From Deinococcus aerolatus (GTDB lineage: Bacteria > Deinococcota > Deinococci > Deinococcales > Deinococcaceae), in NCBI RefSeq assembly GCF_014647055.1, contig NZ_BMOL01000007.1, positions 124,001 through 188,000 of the forward strand: 64,000 bases of DNA, given 5' to 3'. This document shows, piece by piece, positions 1-9,743 of the stretch (position 1 is its first letter; each line of letters begins with the position of its first letter). The position numbers and the translations under genes are program-made. Under the pieces are notes generated by a model. It did not search any database. It saw nothing but the letters and a program-made list of their open reading frames with translations, and was not told the DNA's origin.

Positions 1-108
1 CAGGCCCGCGTAATAGTTGACGTTCAGCAGGCGGGCGGTATTCTCGGCGCGTTCCATGTAGCGTCCGATCCAGAACAGGTTCTCGGCCAGGCGAGATAAC
101 AGAAGCAT
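1..108 (-). CDS. Alpha-E domain protein (DUF403), N-terminal fragment
   Basis: Only the first 36 codons are present; the gene runs off the left edge of the window. The visible N-terminus (MLLLSRLAENLFWIGRYMER) is the conserved opening of alpha-E proteins, all-helical partners of circularly permuted ATP-grasp enzymes. The start codon overlaps the stop of the upstream ATP-grasp gene by one base (TAATG), so the two are almost certainly translationally coupled. In other bacteria this pair is often followed by a transglutaminase-like protein and a proteasome-like peptidase, and is thought to belong to a peptide-synthesis or protein-tagging system. The substrate is unknown. Confidence 0.85.
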   Translation of the reverse strand, partial: MLLLSRLAENLFWIGRYMERAENTARLLNVNYYAGL

Positions 109-1862
109 TATTTGTCTCCCTCCAGCTCGGTCTTTTCCAGTTCCTGCTGGTACGACGTCTGGGCCTGCGACTGGGATTGCCGCTGCGTCTGCGAGCTGCT
201 GCCCGCCTGCTCCTGGGACAGGCGGGGGTGGGACAGGTCCGCATCGTCAATTTGCACCGGTTCACGGGTGCCCGCCAGCGTGGGATCGGGATCCGGCATA
301 ACCTCCAGCACCACGTCGTCCGGCACCGGCAGGTCGATGGGCACCACACCGATGCCGCCTTGAAACTGGGTCTGGGCGTGCTGACCGTCACCGTGCATGA
401 TCTGGCTCAGGCCCTGCGGGGCCACCGGGCCGTCGTGGTCCAGCACCCAGGTGTCCTTGCTGCCGCCACCCTGCGAGGAATTGACCACCAGACTGCCGCG
501 CCGCAGCGCCACGCGGGTCAGACCGCCGGGCACGATGGTCACCTCATCCTTGCCGCACAGGATGTACGGGCGCAGGTCGATGTGCGCGCCCTCAAATTCA
601 CTGCTGTCGGGGTAGAACGTCGGGTGGCGCGACAGGCCCACCACCGGCTGCCCGATAAAGTCGCGCGGATTGGCCCGCACCTTGACCAGAAAGTCCGCCA
701 CCTCCTCCTCGGTGGCCGAGGGGCCGATCAGCATGCCGTAGCCGCCGGCCTCACCCACCGCCTTGATCACCATGTTCGCGGCGTTGGCCATGATGTGTTC
801 GAAGTGATCCGGATCGGTGCCCAGGAAGGTGGGAACGTTGTTCAGCAGCGGGTCCTCGTTCAGGTAGTAGCGGATCATGTCCGGGACGTAGGCGTACACG
901 GCCTTATCGTCGGCCACCCCGGTGCCCACCGCGTTGGCAATGGCCACCCGACCCTGGCGGTAGACCTCGATCAGCCCTGACACGCCCAGCGAACTGTCGC
1001 GGCGGAAGGCCAGCGGATCGATAAAGTCGTCGTCGATGCGGCGGTAGATCACGTCCACCTGCTGTCGACCACCGGTGGTCCGCATCCAGACCCGGCCCGA
1101 ATCCACGAACAGGTCGCGGCCCTCGACCAGCTCCACGCCCATCTGCTGGGCGAGGTAGGCGTGCTCGAAGTACGCGCTGTTGTACATGCCCGGCGTCAGC
1201 AACACCACCGTGCCGTTGTCACGCGGGCTGACCGATTGCAGCAGCGTCAGCAGCGAGGTGGCGTAATGCTGCACCGAACGCACGCCCTGGCCCTCGAACA
1301 TGCGCGGGTAGATGCGGCGCATGGCGTCGCGGTTGGACAGCAGATACGACACGCCGCTGGGCGAGCGCAGGTTGTCCTCCAGCACCAGGTACTCGCCCTT
1401 CTCGTCGCGGATCAGGTCCGTGCCGACGATGTGGGTGTACAGCTCGCCGGGCGGCGTGACGCCGTGGACCTCGCGCCGGAAGTGGGCCGAGGTGTAGACC
1501 AGCTCGCTGGGAATCACGCCGTCCCCGAGAATCTGCGCGTCGCCGTAGATGTCGTTCAGAAAGAGGTTCAGTGCCCTGACGCGCTGGGTCAGCCCCGCCT
1601 CGACGTGCGCCCACTCCGACGCCGGAATAACGCGCGGCACGGGATCAAAGGGAAAGGTTCGTTCGGTGCCCTTGGAGTCGCCGTAGACGGTGAACGTGAT
1701 GCCCTGGTTGCGAAAGGCCAGGTCCAGCATGCCGTGCCGCCGCTGGAACTCGGGGACGCCCAGCAGATCGATGTACTGCTCCAGACCCTGATAGTGCGGA
1801 CGCACCCTGCCGTCCGCCGCGTACATCTCGTCAAAAAAGCTGTCACCTGGCTCATATTTCAC
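108..1862 (-). CDS. Circularly permuted type 2 ATP-grasp protein (DUF404/DUF407)
   Basis: A 584-residue cytoplasmic protein. The N-terminal half has the DUF404/DUF407 features, including VLEDNLRSPSGVSYLLSNR (about residues 160-178), and the C-terminal half has the permuted ATP-grasp segment around KAVGEAGGYGMLIGP. The family is predicted to form ATP-dependent amide or peptide bonds with its alpha-E partner, which follows with a one-base overlap. The start is a GTG preceded by an AGGGGGA Shine-Dalgarno-like stretch. The last 60 or so residues are a low-complexity tail rich in Gln and Ser that goes beyond the conserved domain and is probably disordered. Family assignment is firm; the reaction is unknown. 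Confidence 0.88.
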   Translation of the reverse strand: MKYEPGDSFFDEMYAADGRVRPHYQGLEQYIDLLGVPEFQRRHGMLDLAFRNQGITFTVYGDSKGTERTFPFDPVPRVIPASEWAHVEAGLTQRVRALNLFLNDIYGDAQILGDGVIPSELVYTSAHFRREVHGVTPPGELYTHIVGTDLIRDEKGEYLVLEDNLRSPSGVSYLLSNRDAMRRIYPRMFEGQGVRSVQHYATSLLTLLQSVSPRDNGTVVLLTPGMYNSAYFEHAYLAQQMGVELVEGRDLFVDSGRVWMRTTGGRQQVDVIYRRIDDDFIDPLAFRRDSSLGVSGLIEVYRQGRVAIANAVGTGVADDKAVYAYVPDMIRYYLNEDPLLNNVPTFLGTDPDHFEHIMANAANMVIKAVGEAGGYGMLIGPSATEEEVADFLVKVRANPRDFIGQPVVGLSRHPTFYPDSSEFEGAHIDLRPYILCGKDEVTIVPGGLTRVALRRGSLVVNSSQGGGSKDTWVLDHDGPVAPQGLSQIMHGDGQHAQTQFQGGIGVVPIDLPVPDDVVLEVMPDPDPTLAGTREPVQIDDADLSHPRLSQEQAGSSSQTQRQSQSQAQTSYQQELEKTELEGDK

Positions 1863-2004
1863 GCGCCCTGTCCCCCTTATGTCGTGCCGTTGAATGCCCG
1901 CAGGATAGCGGCTGGGCGCACAAGAGAAAGGCCGTGGGGCTAGGTGAACCCCTTAGAAACAGCGCAGCTGGGTCAGACGGGCGAACGGCGCGGGCCTCGC
2001 CTCT

Positions 2005-3060
2005 CTATTCACCCGCAGCCGCAGGTACGGCGCCCTGCTCCCCGAACGCCGCTTCCAGGCGCGGCAGCAACCGGCCCTCGTGGGCGCGGGAGGCACGCAG
2101 CAGGGCATTCTTGACGGCGGTGGCGTCGGCGCTGCCGTGCCCGATAAACGCCAGCCCCCTGACGCCGATCAGGATGCTGGCCCCGTAGGTGCTGGGGTCC
2201 AACCGGTCGGCCAGGCCGCGCAGCGACGTGCGGACCAGCAGGCCGCCCAGCCTGCTCTTCAGGCCGCTGTTCAGGGCGTCCCTGATCCAGCCGAACATGA
2301 CCCTGGCCTCGCCCTCGGCCAGCTTGAGCACCACGTTGCCGGTAAAGCCGTCGGTGACGACAATGTCGGTGGTGCCCAGGAAGATGTCTCGGCCCTCCAC
2401 ATTGCCGTGGAAGTTGATGCCGTTGCCGTGCAGCGCGCGCAGCAGGGCGTGGGCCTCCAGCACCAGGGCGCTGCCCTTGTGGTCCTCCTCGCCAATCGAG
2501 AGCAGGCCCACCGTGGGGTTGTCCCGGCCTTCCAGCACCTTGAGGTACACCGTGGACAGCCGCGCCCACTGCACGAGGTAGCTGGCCTTCACATCCGCGT
2601 TGGCCCCGGCGTCGAGCAGCGTGGTCATGCCCCCGCGCGCGGGCATGTGGGTCAGGATGGCCGGACGCTCGACGCCCCGGATGCGCCCGAAAGTCAGCAG
2701 CGCCGAGGCCATCGTGGCGCCGCTGTGGCCCATGCTGACAGCGGCGGCGGCGTGTCCGTCCTTGACCAGCCGGGTGCAGACGTTGATGCTGGCCCCGCTG
2801 CGGCCCCTCACGTCAGTGGCGTGTTCGTCCATGCCGACCACGTCGGGGGCGTCCACGATCTCCAGCGGCAGGCCCGCGCTGCCTTGAAACTTGCCCAGTT
2901 CGGCGTGCAGGGCCACCCGGTCACCCACCAGCAGCACCCGGACCCCGCCGCGTGCGGCCAGAACCGCACCTTCCACGTTGGGCGGCGCGCCGTGGTCCCC
3001 GCCCGCCGCGTCCAGCGCGATGGGCAGACTGGCCGCAGAAGCCCCGGCCTCAGCGCTCAT
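2005..3060 (-). CDS. plsX: Phosphate acyltransferase PlsX
   Basis: A 351-residue PlsX, a peripheral membrane enzyme that converts acyl-ACP to acyl-phosphate, the acyl donor for PlsY in phosphatidic acid synthesis. Family motifs are clear: IALDAAGGDHGAP near the N-terminus, SMGHSGATMASAL around residue 103, and VTDGFTGNVVLKL in the C-terminal half. The first 12 residues are a small extension. Its start lies 11 nt inside the end of the upstream NYN-domain gene, so the two are probably co-transcribed and coupled. In many bacteria plsX sits with fabD or acpP; those genes are not here. Confidence 0.93.
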   Translation of the reverse strand: MSAEAGASAASLPIALDAAGGDHGAPPNVEGAVLAARGGVRVLLVGDRVALHAELGKFQGSAGLPLEIVDAPDVVGMDEHATDVRGRSGASINVCTRLVKDGHAAAAVSMGHSGATMASALLTFGRIRGVERPAILTHMPARGGMTTLLDAGANADVKASYLVQWARLSTVYLKVLEGRDNPTVGLLSIGEEDHKGSALVLEAHALLRALHGNGINFHGNVEGRDIFLGTTDIVVTDGFTGNVVLKLAEGEARVMFGWIRDALNSGLKSRLGGLLVRTSLRGLADRLDPSTYGASILIGVRGLAFIGHGSADATAVKNALLRASRAHEGRLLPRLEAAFGEQGAVPAAAGE

Positions 3061-3661
3061 CGTTTTCGGCCAGTGCGGCGGTCAGGTAAAAGGGCCGGGT
3101 TTCGGGTGACTTGACCTCTGCTCCCCGCTGTTCGCTGGGCAGGCGGTAGCCAGGGCGCTCAATCTGGGCGCGCAGGTCTCCCAGGTCCACGTACAGGTCA
3201 GCGGCGTTGCGCAGTTCGTAGCTGGTCATCTCCGGAATGCTGGCCACGATCACCCGCTTGCCGCGTGCCCGCAACACCTCCACCGGGCGCTCGAAATCGC
3301 CGTCGCCAGTAAGCAGGACGGCGGTGTCGTACAGCGCGGTGGTGGTCAGCAGATCGGTGACGATCTCGATGTCTAGACTCGCGCGGCGGGACGGGTCACC
3401 GTTCTCGTCGGTGCTCTCGCGCAGAGGACGGGTGCGGACGGTGTAGCCCATGTAGGTCAGTGCGTCGGTGAAACGGCGCTGCTTGTCGTCGATGGGCATG
3501 GGCACGGCCGTGTAATAAAAGGCGTTGTAGAGGGTGCCCTGTCCAGCAAAATGGTCCAGAATCTTGCGGTGGTCAAAGTTCCACCCCAGCCGCTTGGCCG
3601 CCGCGTAGACATTGGCCCCGTCAATAAAAAGTGCAATCCGTTTTGAATGTTCCATCATCAT
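3050..3661 (-). CDS. NYN domain protein, LabA/DUF88 family
   Basis: A 203-residue protein with a PIN-like NYN domain. The acidic catalytic positions are visible as FIDGANVY (about residues 12-19), the Asp in SLDIEIVTDLL (about 94-104) and TGDGDFERPVEVL (about 116-128). NYN domains are predicted metal-dependent RNases. Three ATG codons in a row occur at the start; the first has a GGGAG Shine-Dalgarno a few bases upstream. The gene overlaps plsX by 11 nt. Residues after about 160 are a short variable tail. Nuclease activity is inferred from the family. A second NYN gene is at 30240-30812. Confidence 0.82.
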   Translation of the reverse strand: MMMEHSKRIALFIDGANVYAAAKRLGWNFDHRKILDHFAGQGTLYNAFYYTAVPMPIDDKQRRFTDALTYMGYTVRTRPLRESTDENGDPSRRASLDIEIVTDLLTTTALYDTAVLLTGDGDFERPVEVLRARGKRVIVASIPEMTSYELRNAADLYVDLGDLRAQIERPGYRLPSEQRGAEVKSPETRPFYLTAALAENDER

Positions 3662-3758
3662 GTCTCCCGATCCGTACTGCTCAATATGTCCGGCGGTCTT
3701 GCCCCGGCATCCCGGCAGAATACCGGACGGGGGGCAGCCCGCTCAACGCACCCGCCGC

Positions 3759-4094
3759 CTACCCCTGGCGCGGAATCCGGGGAAAGATGCCGGGGGTGTG
3801 CAGCGCCTCCCAGACCTCCGCACGCAGCCGGGCCAGCTGAACGCCCCGGTAGTCGTCCGGCAGCCGGTCCAGATACCGGACGGCCTTGTGGAAGTTGCGG
3901 TGGGTCAGGCTGCCGTGGTGCCAGCGCTTGTGCAGGGCCGCCGCCAGCAGAATCAGCGCCTGCAAAAAGGCGCGGTCCTGGCCGCCGGCCTCCAGCCACG
4001 GCTCCTCCCAGGCCTCGTGCGCCTCCCACCACTGCCCGGCATCGAACAGACGCGCCCCGGCCTCGAAGGCCTGTTGGTCGGCGGCGGTGAACAT
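3759..4094 (-). CDS. DUF309 domain protein
   Basis: A 111-residue cytoplasmic protein matching DUF309: the signature EAHEAWEEPW at about residues 24-33 is followed by the helical AFLQALILLAAALHK segment and a short C-terminal helix. DUF309 proteins are small helical bundles of unknown function that are widespread in Deinococcus, cyanobacteria and Firmicutes. The gene stands alone, divergent from thioredoxin. No strong ribosome binding site is seen before the ATG, and no TANNNT box stands at the leaderless distance either. Function unknown. Confidence 0.8.
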   Translation of the reverse strand: MFTAADQQAFEAGARLFDAGQWWEAHEAWEEPWLEAGGQDRAFLQALILLAAALHKRWHHGSLTHRNFHKAVRYLDRLPDDYRGVQLARLRAEVWEALHTPGIFPRIPRQG

Positions 4095-4209
4095 GGCCCC
4101 AGCCTACCCCGACCGGGGGCCGCGCACGAACGTGGCCCAGCCCACTGCGGATGAATAACGCCTTAGCCGCTGCCCATGCCCGGCAAATCCATCCCGAGGC
4201 CAGGAGGGG

Positions 4210-4215
4210 TATAGT
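4210..4215 (+). promoter_or_regulatory. Leaderless-type -10 box of thioredoxin
   Basis: TATAGT ends 7 nt before the ATG at 4223, the spacing expected when transcription starts on the start codon. An AGGAGG at 4202-4207 is 15 nt from the ATG, too far to be a good Shine-Dalgarno. Confidence 0.55.
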
Positions 4216-4222
4216 TTTTTTC

Positions 4223-4582
4223 ATGAAGCCTCTGGAACTGACTGATACCAATTTTAACGACGAGATCGCCAGCGGATTGACGCTCGTCGACTTCTGGGCC
4301 CCGTGGTGCGGCCCCTGCCGCATCATCGCCCCCGTGATCGAGGAACTGGCCGGGCAGTACGAGGGCCGGGTCAAGATCGGCAAGGTCAACGTGGACGAGA
4401 ATCCCGTAACCCAGGGCCAGTACCGCGTCATGAGCATCCCCACGCTGATCCTGTTCAAGGATGGCCAGCCGGTGGAAGGCGTGGTGGGCGCCCAGCCCAA
4501 ACGCGCGTTTGAAACCCTGCTGGACAAGCACATCGGAACGGCCGCCGCCACCAGCGACAGCAACGCCGTCAGCGCCAACTAA
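4223..4582 (+). CDS. trxA: Thioredoxin
   Basis: A 119-residue thioredoxin, a cytoplasmic dithiol reductant. The active site WCGPC places the redox cysteines at 29 and 32, followed by the cis-proline motif SIPTL. An in-frame ATG exists upstream at 4151, but the thioredoxin fold begins at MKPLELTDTNF, and the -10 box at 4210-4215 sits 7 nt before that codon, so 4223 is chosen. A strong terminator follows. The last 16 residues form a polar tail. It is divergent from the DUF309 gene and convergent with a hydrolase. Confidence 0.95.
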   Translation: MKPLELTDTNFNDEIASGLTLVDFWAPWCGPCRIIAPVIEELAGQYEGRVKIGKVNVDENPVTQGQYRVMSIPTLILFKDGQPVEGVVGAQPKRAFETLLDKHIGTAAATSDSNAVSAN

Positions 4583-4594
4583 AACCCCCATTCA

Positions 4595-4631
4595 GCAAAA
4601 AGCTACCCGCGAAAACAGGGTGGCTTTTTGC
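4595..4631 (+). terminator. Bidirectional intrinsic terminator
   Basis: Arms 4595-4608 and 4618-4631 pair over 14 bases with one G-U, and the T run lies inside the arm. The reverse strand has the mirror arrangement, so it can serve both trxA and the convergent hydrolase gene. Confidence 0.85.
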
Positions 4632-4635
4632 GGTC

Positions 4636-5208
4636 TCAGAAGCGGACGACGGCGGGCGGGGTCCAGGCGTGCAGGGCCTCGCTCAGGAGGATCTCGCCGT
4701 CCGGCCACTCGCCGTGGCCGCTGTCCACGTTGATGTGTCCCGCCTCGCCCGCCGAGACCGCAGAGGCTCCCCAGGCCCCGGCCAGCGCCTCAGCGCGTTC
4801 TGGTGTGCAGTACGGATCGTTCTCGCTGTAGACGAGCAGTGCCGGGAACGGCAGGGCCTCCAGCGGCAGCGGGGCCAGGGCCAGAAGCTCGGGATGCAGG
4901 TCAGCCATGCCCGGCTGCCCCGGATCGGCGGGGGCCACCAGCAGGGCGCCGCGCACCCGGTCCTCGGCGCCGAACAGCCGCGCCCAGTGGGCCACTGTCG
5001 CCACCCCCGCCGAGTGCGCCACCAGCACCAGTTCGCCCGGCGTGGCTCCGACCACTTCGTGCAGGCGAGCGGCCCAGACCTCCGGCAGCGGATGGTCCGG
5101 GTCATCCTGCTGCACGCGCCCGGCACCGAACCTGTGCTGCCACAGCGTCTGCCAGTGCCCAGGGCCGCTGTCTCCCAGGCCGGGCACGATGATCAGGGTA
5201 GGCGTCAT
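4636..5208 (-). CDS. RBBP9/YdeN family alpha/beta hydrolase
   Basis: A 190-residue serine hydrolase of the RBBP9/YdeN type. It opens with LIIVPGLGDSGPGHWQ, has the nucleophile elbow AHSAG (about residues 65-69), an acidic residue in YSENDPYC, and ends with the catalytic His in GHINVDSGHGEWP. The start at 5208 is preferred over an in-frame ATG ten codons earlier, because the N-terminal strand begins here and a TACGCT box (5216-5221) lies 7 nt upstream. Substrate unknown; relatives hydrolyse short-chain esters. Confidence 0.82.
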   Translation of the reverse strand: MTPTLIIVPGLGDSGPGHWQTLWQHRFGAGRVQQDDPDHPLPEVWAARLHEVVGATPGELVLVAHSAGVATVAHWARLFGAEDRVRGALLVAPADPGQPGMADLHPELLALAPLPLEALPFPALLVYSENDPYCTPERAEALAGAWGASAVSAGEAGHINVDSGHGEWPDGEILLSEALHAWTPPAVVRF

Positions 5209-5351
5209 GGGGCAGAGCGTAGCAGGCAGGGCAGGCAAACGCAGGATGCAATAGAGACTGAGGCGAAAGGACTGGGAAGTCGGGCCGTCTCCATCTGAAA
5301 AGCCTCAGCGCGTGGTCAGGGCTTCAGGTAGGGTGCTTCTCCTTCAAGGGG

Positions 5352-5672
5352 TCAGCTCTGGCCCAGCAACTTCCGCACTGCGAAGCGCACACGGCCCAGG
5401 TTGGCAACCTCATCGAAAGCGGTCAGCAGCACCTGATTGCCGTGGGGGGTCAGCAGCACCGGGCCGCTGTCCACGTCCAGCACCATCTCCTGCCAGGTGT
5501 CGCTGTCCAGCTGGCTTTGCAGGCTGCCGATCACGGCGCGACCGGCGGCCACCAGCCCCACCTCGCCGCCCAGGTGCCCTTCCTGAATGCCGGCGCTGGC
5601 CACCACCTCACCCGCCTGACCCACCAGAATGGAATGGCGGACCCCGCGCACGTTCAGCAGCGAGGCGATCAC
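5352..5672 (-). CDS. Roadblock/LC7 domain protein, third of a cluster
   Basis: A 106-residue single-domain Roadblock/LC7 protein. The fold is recognisable from the strand GVRHSILVGQAGEVVASAG, the central helix, the VLDVDSGPVLLTP hairpin and the typical ending ANLGRVRFAVRKLL. Such proteins dimerise and act on small Ras-like GTPases, as MglB does for MglA. It starts with GTG and overlaps the stop of the preceding gene by four bases (GTGA), so all three genes form one operon. No GTPase gene is present in the window. A direct polarity or signalling role is an inference. Confidence 0.8.
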   Translation of the reverse strand: MIASLLNVRGVRHSILVGQAGEVVASAGIQEGHLGGEVGLVAAGRAVIGSLQSQLDSDTWQEMVLDVDSGPVLLTPHGNQVLLTAFDEVANLGRVRFAVRKLLGQS

Positions 5673-6010
5673 GAGCGGTCCACGCGCGGCAAGTTGTCGA
5701 TGTCCAGGGCCAGCTTCGCCAGCGCCTGCTGGGCACTGCGGGTGTCGCTGCTGCGGATCAGGGCCAGGCCCATCATGAAGTCGCCCACGGCTAGCGCCAC
5801 CACCTCGATCCGGTCAGTGGTAAATGCCAGCCGGGTCACCTCGCCGGAGCCCAGGCGGCGGCCCGTACGGTCCAGGCTGGTCCTGAGCGAGGCGAGTTCG
5901 GCGGCCAGCACCTCGCCGCCGTCGCCGTAGGACTCCACCGGCAGACCATCGGGGCCTACCAGGGCGCTGGCCACCACGCCAGGAAGACTGCTCAGGGCAT
6001 CAAGTTTCAC
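5669..6010 (-). CDS. Roadblock/LC7 domain protein, second of a cluster
   Basis: A 113-residue Roadblock/LC7-like protein: LSSLPGVVASALVGPDGLPVES is the typical first strand-turn-strand, and IEVVALAVGDFMMGLALIR the later hairpin. It is more divergent than its neighbours and ends in LALDIDNLP rather than the usual Leu-Gly-Arg helix. GTG start, overlapping the upstream gene by GTGA and the downstream gene by GTGA. Three different Roadblock proteins made together may form hetero-oligomers. Function unknown. Confidence 0.75.
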   Translation of the reverse strand: MKLDALSSLPGVVASALVGPDGLPVESYGDGGEVLAAELASLRTSLDRTGRRLGSGEVTRLAFTTDRIEVVALAVGDFMMGLALIRSSDTRSAQQALAKLALDIDNLPRVDRS

Positions 6011-6357
6011 AGCGTTTGCTCCAGTCGGCGGGCGGCCTCACGGCCATACAGGCGGGCCTGACCCAGGTTGCTGCGGGCGTCCAGAGCCAGCAGCAGAAAG
6101 TAGTCGGCATGGATGGGTTGCAGGTACACGCTCAGGCGTTCGCCGCGCAGGTACAGTTCACGGGGCTGCCCGGCGCCCAGGGTCTGGGTGTAGGCGTGGC
6201 CGGCCGCCTGAAGCAGGCCGGCGTGTTCGGCAATCAGCAGGTTGAGATCCGTGTCGGTGGTGGCGTGGCCCTCGATCAGCAGGCCGTCCAGCCCACCGAT
6301 GGCCGCCGCCCACGCGCCGTCCACATCTTTGACCAGTTGGGTGAGGTGAGCAAGCAT
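6007..6357 (-). CDS. Roadblock/LC7 domain protein, first of a cluster
   Basis: A 116-residue Roadblock/LC7 protein and the first gene of the three. Visible features are the DGAWAAAIGGLDGLLIEGHA hairpin, a central helix, the strand pair RELYLRGERLSVYLQPIHADYFLLLAL, and the C-terminal helix SNLGQARLYGREAARRL. It starts with ATG and has no obvious Shine-Dalgarno. A TATCAT box 9 nt upstream could be its -10. Likely a homodimer or mixed dimer regulating a GTPase encoded elsewhere. Confidence 0.78.
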   Translation of the reverse strand: MLAHLTQLVKDVDGAWAAAIGGLDGLLIEGHATTDTDLNLLIAEHAGLLQAAGHAYTQTLGAGQPRELYLRGERLSVYLQPIHADYFLLLALDARSNLGQARLYGREAARRLEQTL

Positions 6358-6390
6358 TCTGAACCCATGATAGGAACGGTCCCTTTCAAA

Positions 6391-6489
6391 TCACGCACAA
6401 GTGCACACACTGCCGAGACAGGCAGGACCATGCGCGGATACCGGGCGTACAGGACGGCGAAACCGCAGCTCAGACATCTGTCTCTCCAT
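6391..6489 (-). CDS. Candidate 32-residue small protein
   Basis: A short ORF with an ATG and a strong AAGGAGGG Shine-Dalgarno (6499-6506, 9-nt spacing) just upstream of the Roadblock operon on the same strand. The product begins MERQMSELRFRRPVRP and ends in a Cys-containing segment (CLGSVCTCA). Nothing recognisable. Support is only the ribosome binding site and the position; it could be a leader ORF or chance. Confidence 0.25.
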   Translation of the reverse strand: MERQMSELRFRRPVRPVSAHGPACLGSVCTCA

Positions 6490-6783
6490 AGGCGAATTCC
6501 CTCCTTTATGAACTGCGTCACCTCTTCTTTCCCCGCAAGGCAGAGGACAGCGTGGGCCGCAATCTGACGCCGCACAGACTCAGCCCTGGCCGCCCGCCTC
6601 TTTTCCATTTCCTGCTGCCGTCAGGCAATTCAGTGGCGAGGCCATCCGTTGACCCCAGACGCACAGCACCCCGCCAATGCCGACCGGAAGGCCGCCCATC
6701 CAGCCAGGCGAATCACCGTCTTTGCCGGTATTTTCGGGTACAATGGGGGCATTGAGGGAAGCCCTTCGGCGGAGCGATTTTCA

Positions 6784-6800
6784 TTACGCATATGACATAA
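6784..6800 (+). promoter_or_regulatory. Radiation/desiccation response motif (DdrO operator)
   Basis: TTACGC-N5-ACATAA, a 17-bp palindrome matching the TTAYGY-N5-RCRTAA pattern known as RDRM in Deinococcus, 94 bp before the gyrA start. A possible -10, TAGAAT at 6806-6811, follows six bases later, so a bound DdrO repressor would block the promoter. gyrA of D. radiodurans is a known member of this regulon. Confidence 0.85.
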
Positions 6801-6805
6801 TATGC

Positions 6806-6811
6806 TAGAAT
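6806..6811 (+). promoter_or_regulatory. Probable gyrA -10 box
   Basis: TAGAAT in an AT-rich island. The -35 would fall inside the RDRM (TTACGC, 16-bp spacer), which fits repression by DdrO. The transcript would carry a leader of about 75 nt. Confidence 0.5.
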
Positions 6812-6893
6812 TGTTTCACTCCTGGCAGCCGCGCCAGGCCTCCATCACCCCAACACTGCCGGGCGGATCTTTCGCCGCCCCGACTGGAGCCAC

Positions 6894-9329
<2,436 letters not shown>

Positions 9330-9387
9330 GCCGCAGCTCGGGCCACTAGGGATTTAACCCACAGTTTACCGGGAGACGGGAGAACAG

Positions 9388-9419
9388 GCGTCCGGGGCAC
9401 CCAGCTCCGGACGCTTTTT
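9388..9419 (+). terminator. Intrinsic terminator of gyrA
   Basis: Perfect 8-bp stem (GCGTCCGG at 9388-9395 with CCGGACGC at 9407-9414), an 11-nt loop, then TTTTT. Confidence 0.88.
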
Positions 9420-9624
9420 CCGGTTCCCGGTCTCGGAAATTCCGCCCATCAGTCGGTCCCCTCCATATTTTCCGCGCGATCCACCCTGCCCATTGAACCT
9501 TCTCGACGCGCCAGCCGTACCGTCAATGAAGCCGGAGTGAGAGCACCTGAAAGGCTAGGAACGAGGTTGTGGGCGTACAGGAGGGGTTTTTTGAGCGTCA
9601 GCCGCACATCAGGCTTTGTCAGCT

Positions 9625-9653
9625 AAACACTGTTTAAAGAAACAAAAGTGTTT
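9625..9653. promoter_or_regulatory. Inverted repeat overlapping the Crp/Fnr gene -35
   Basis: AAACACT (9625-9631) and AGTGTTT (9647-9653) are perfect 7-bp inverted arms 15 bp apart. The right arm covers the start of the -35 box, so a bound protein could repress or contact RNA polymerase. The bound regulator is unknown; autoregulation is possible. Confidence 0.5.
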
Positions 9654-9679
9654 ACAAAATTGTAGAGATGGGTTACACT
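9651..9679 (+). promoter_or_regulatory. Sigma70-type promoter of the Crp/Fnr gene
   Basis: TTTACA (9651-9656), 17-bp spacer, TACACT (9674-9679). Transcription would start near 9686, leaving a leader with a real Shine-Dalgarno, unlike the leaderless genes nearby. Confidence 0.75.
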
Positions 9680-9743
9680 GTAAGCACGTCGGGAATGGCC
9701 CCGACCTCCCCATCTTCCCAGCCCGCCTCAGGAGGCGACCACA

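Larger units (their letters stand above)
6490..6893. other. Non-coding stretch before gyrA
   Basis: No gene supported here. It holds the Shine-Dalgarno of the small ORF on the reverse strand and, near its right end, the RDRM and promoter of gyrA. The remainder shows nothing I can name. Confidence 0.6.
9420..9743. other. Intergenic region before the Crp/Fnr gene
   Basis: No gene supported. The left 200 bases show nothing recognisable. The right part contains the inverted repeat and promoter of the Crp/Fnr gene and a roughly 58-nt leader that ends in an AGGAGG Shine-Dalgarno (9730-9735). Confidence 0.6.

Noticed and set aside
6276..6608. A 110-codon reverse-strand frame overlapping the first Roadblock gene
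   Set aside because: It overlaps the Roadblock gene in another frame and has no motif. A separate short ORF at 6391-6489 has a better start signal.
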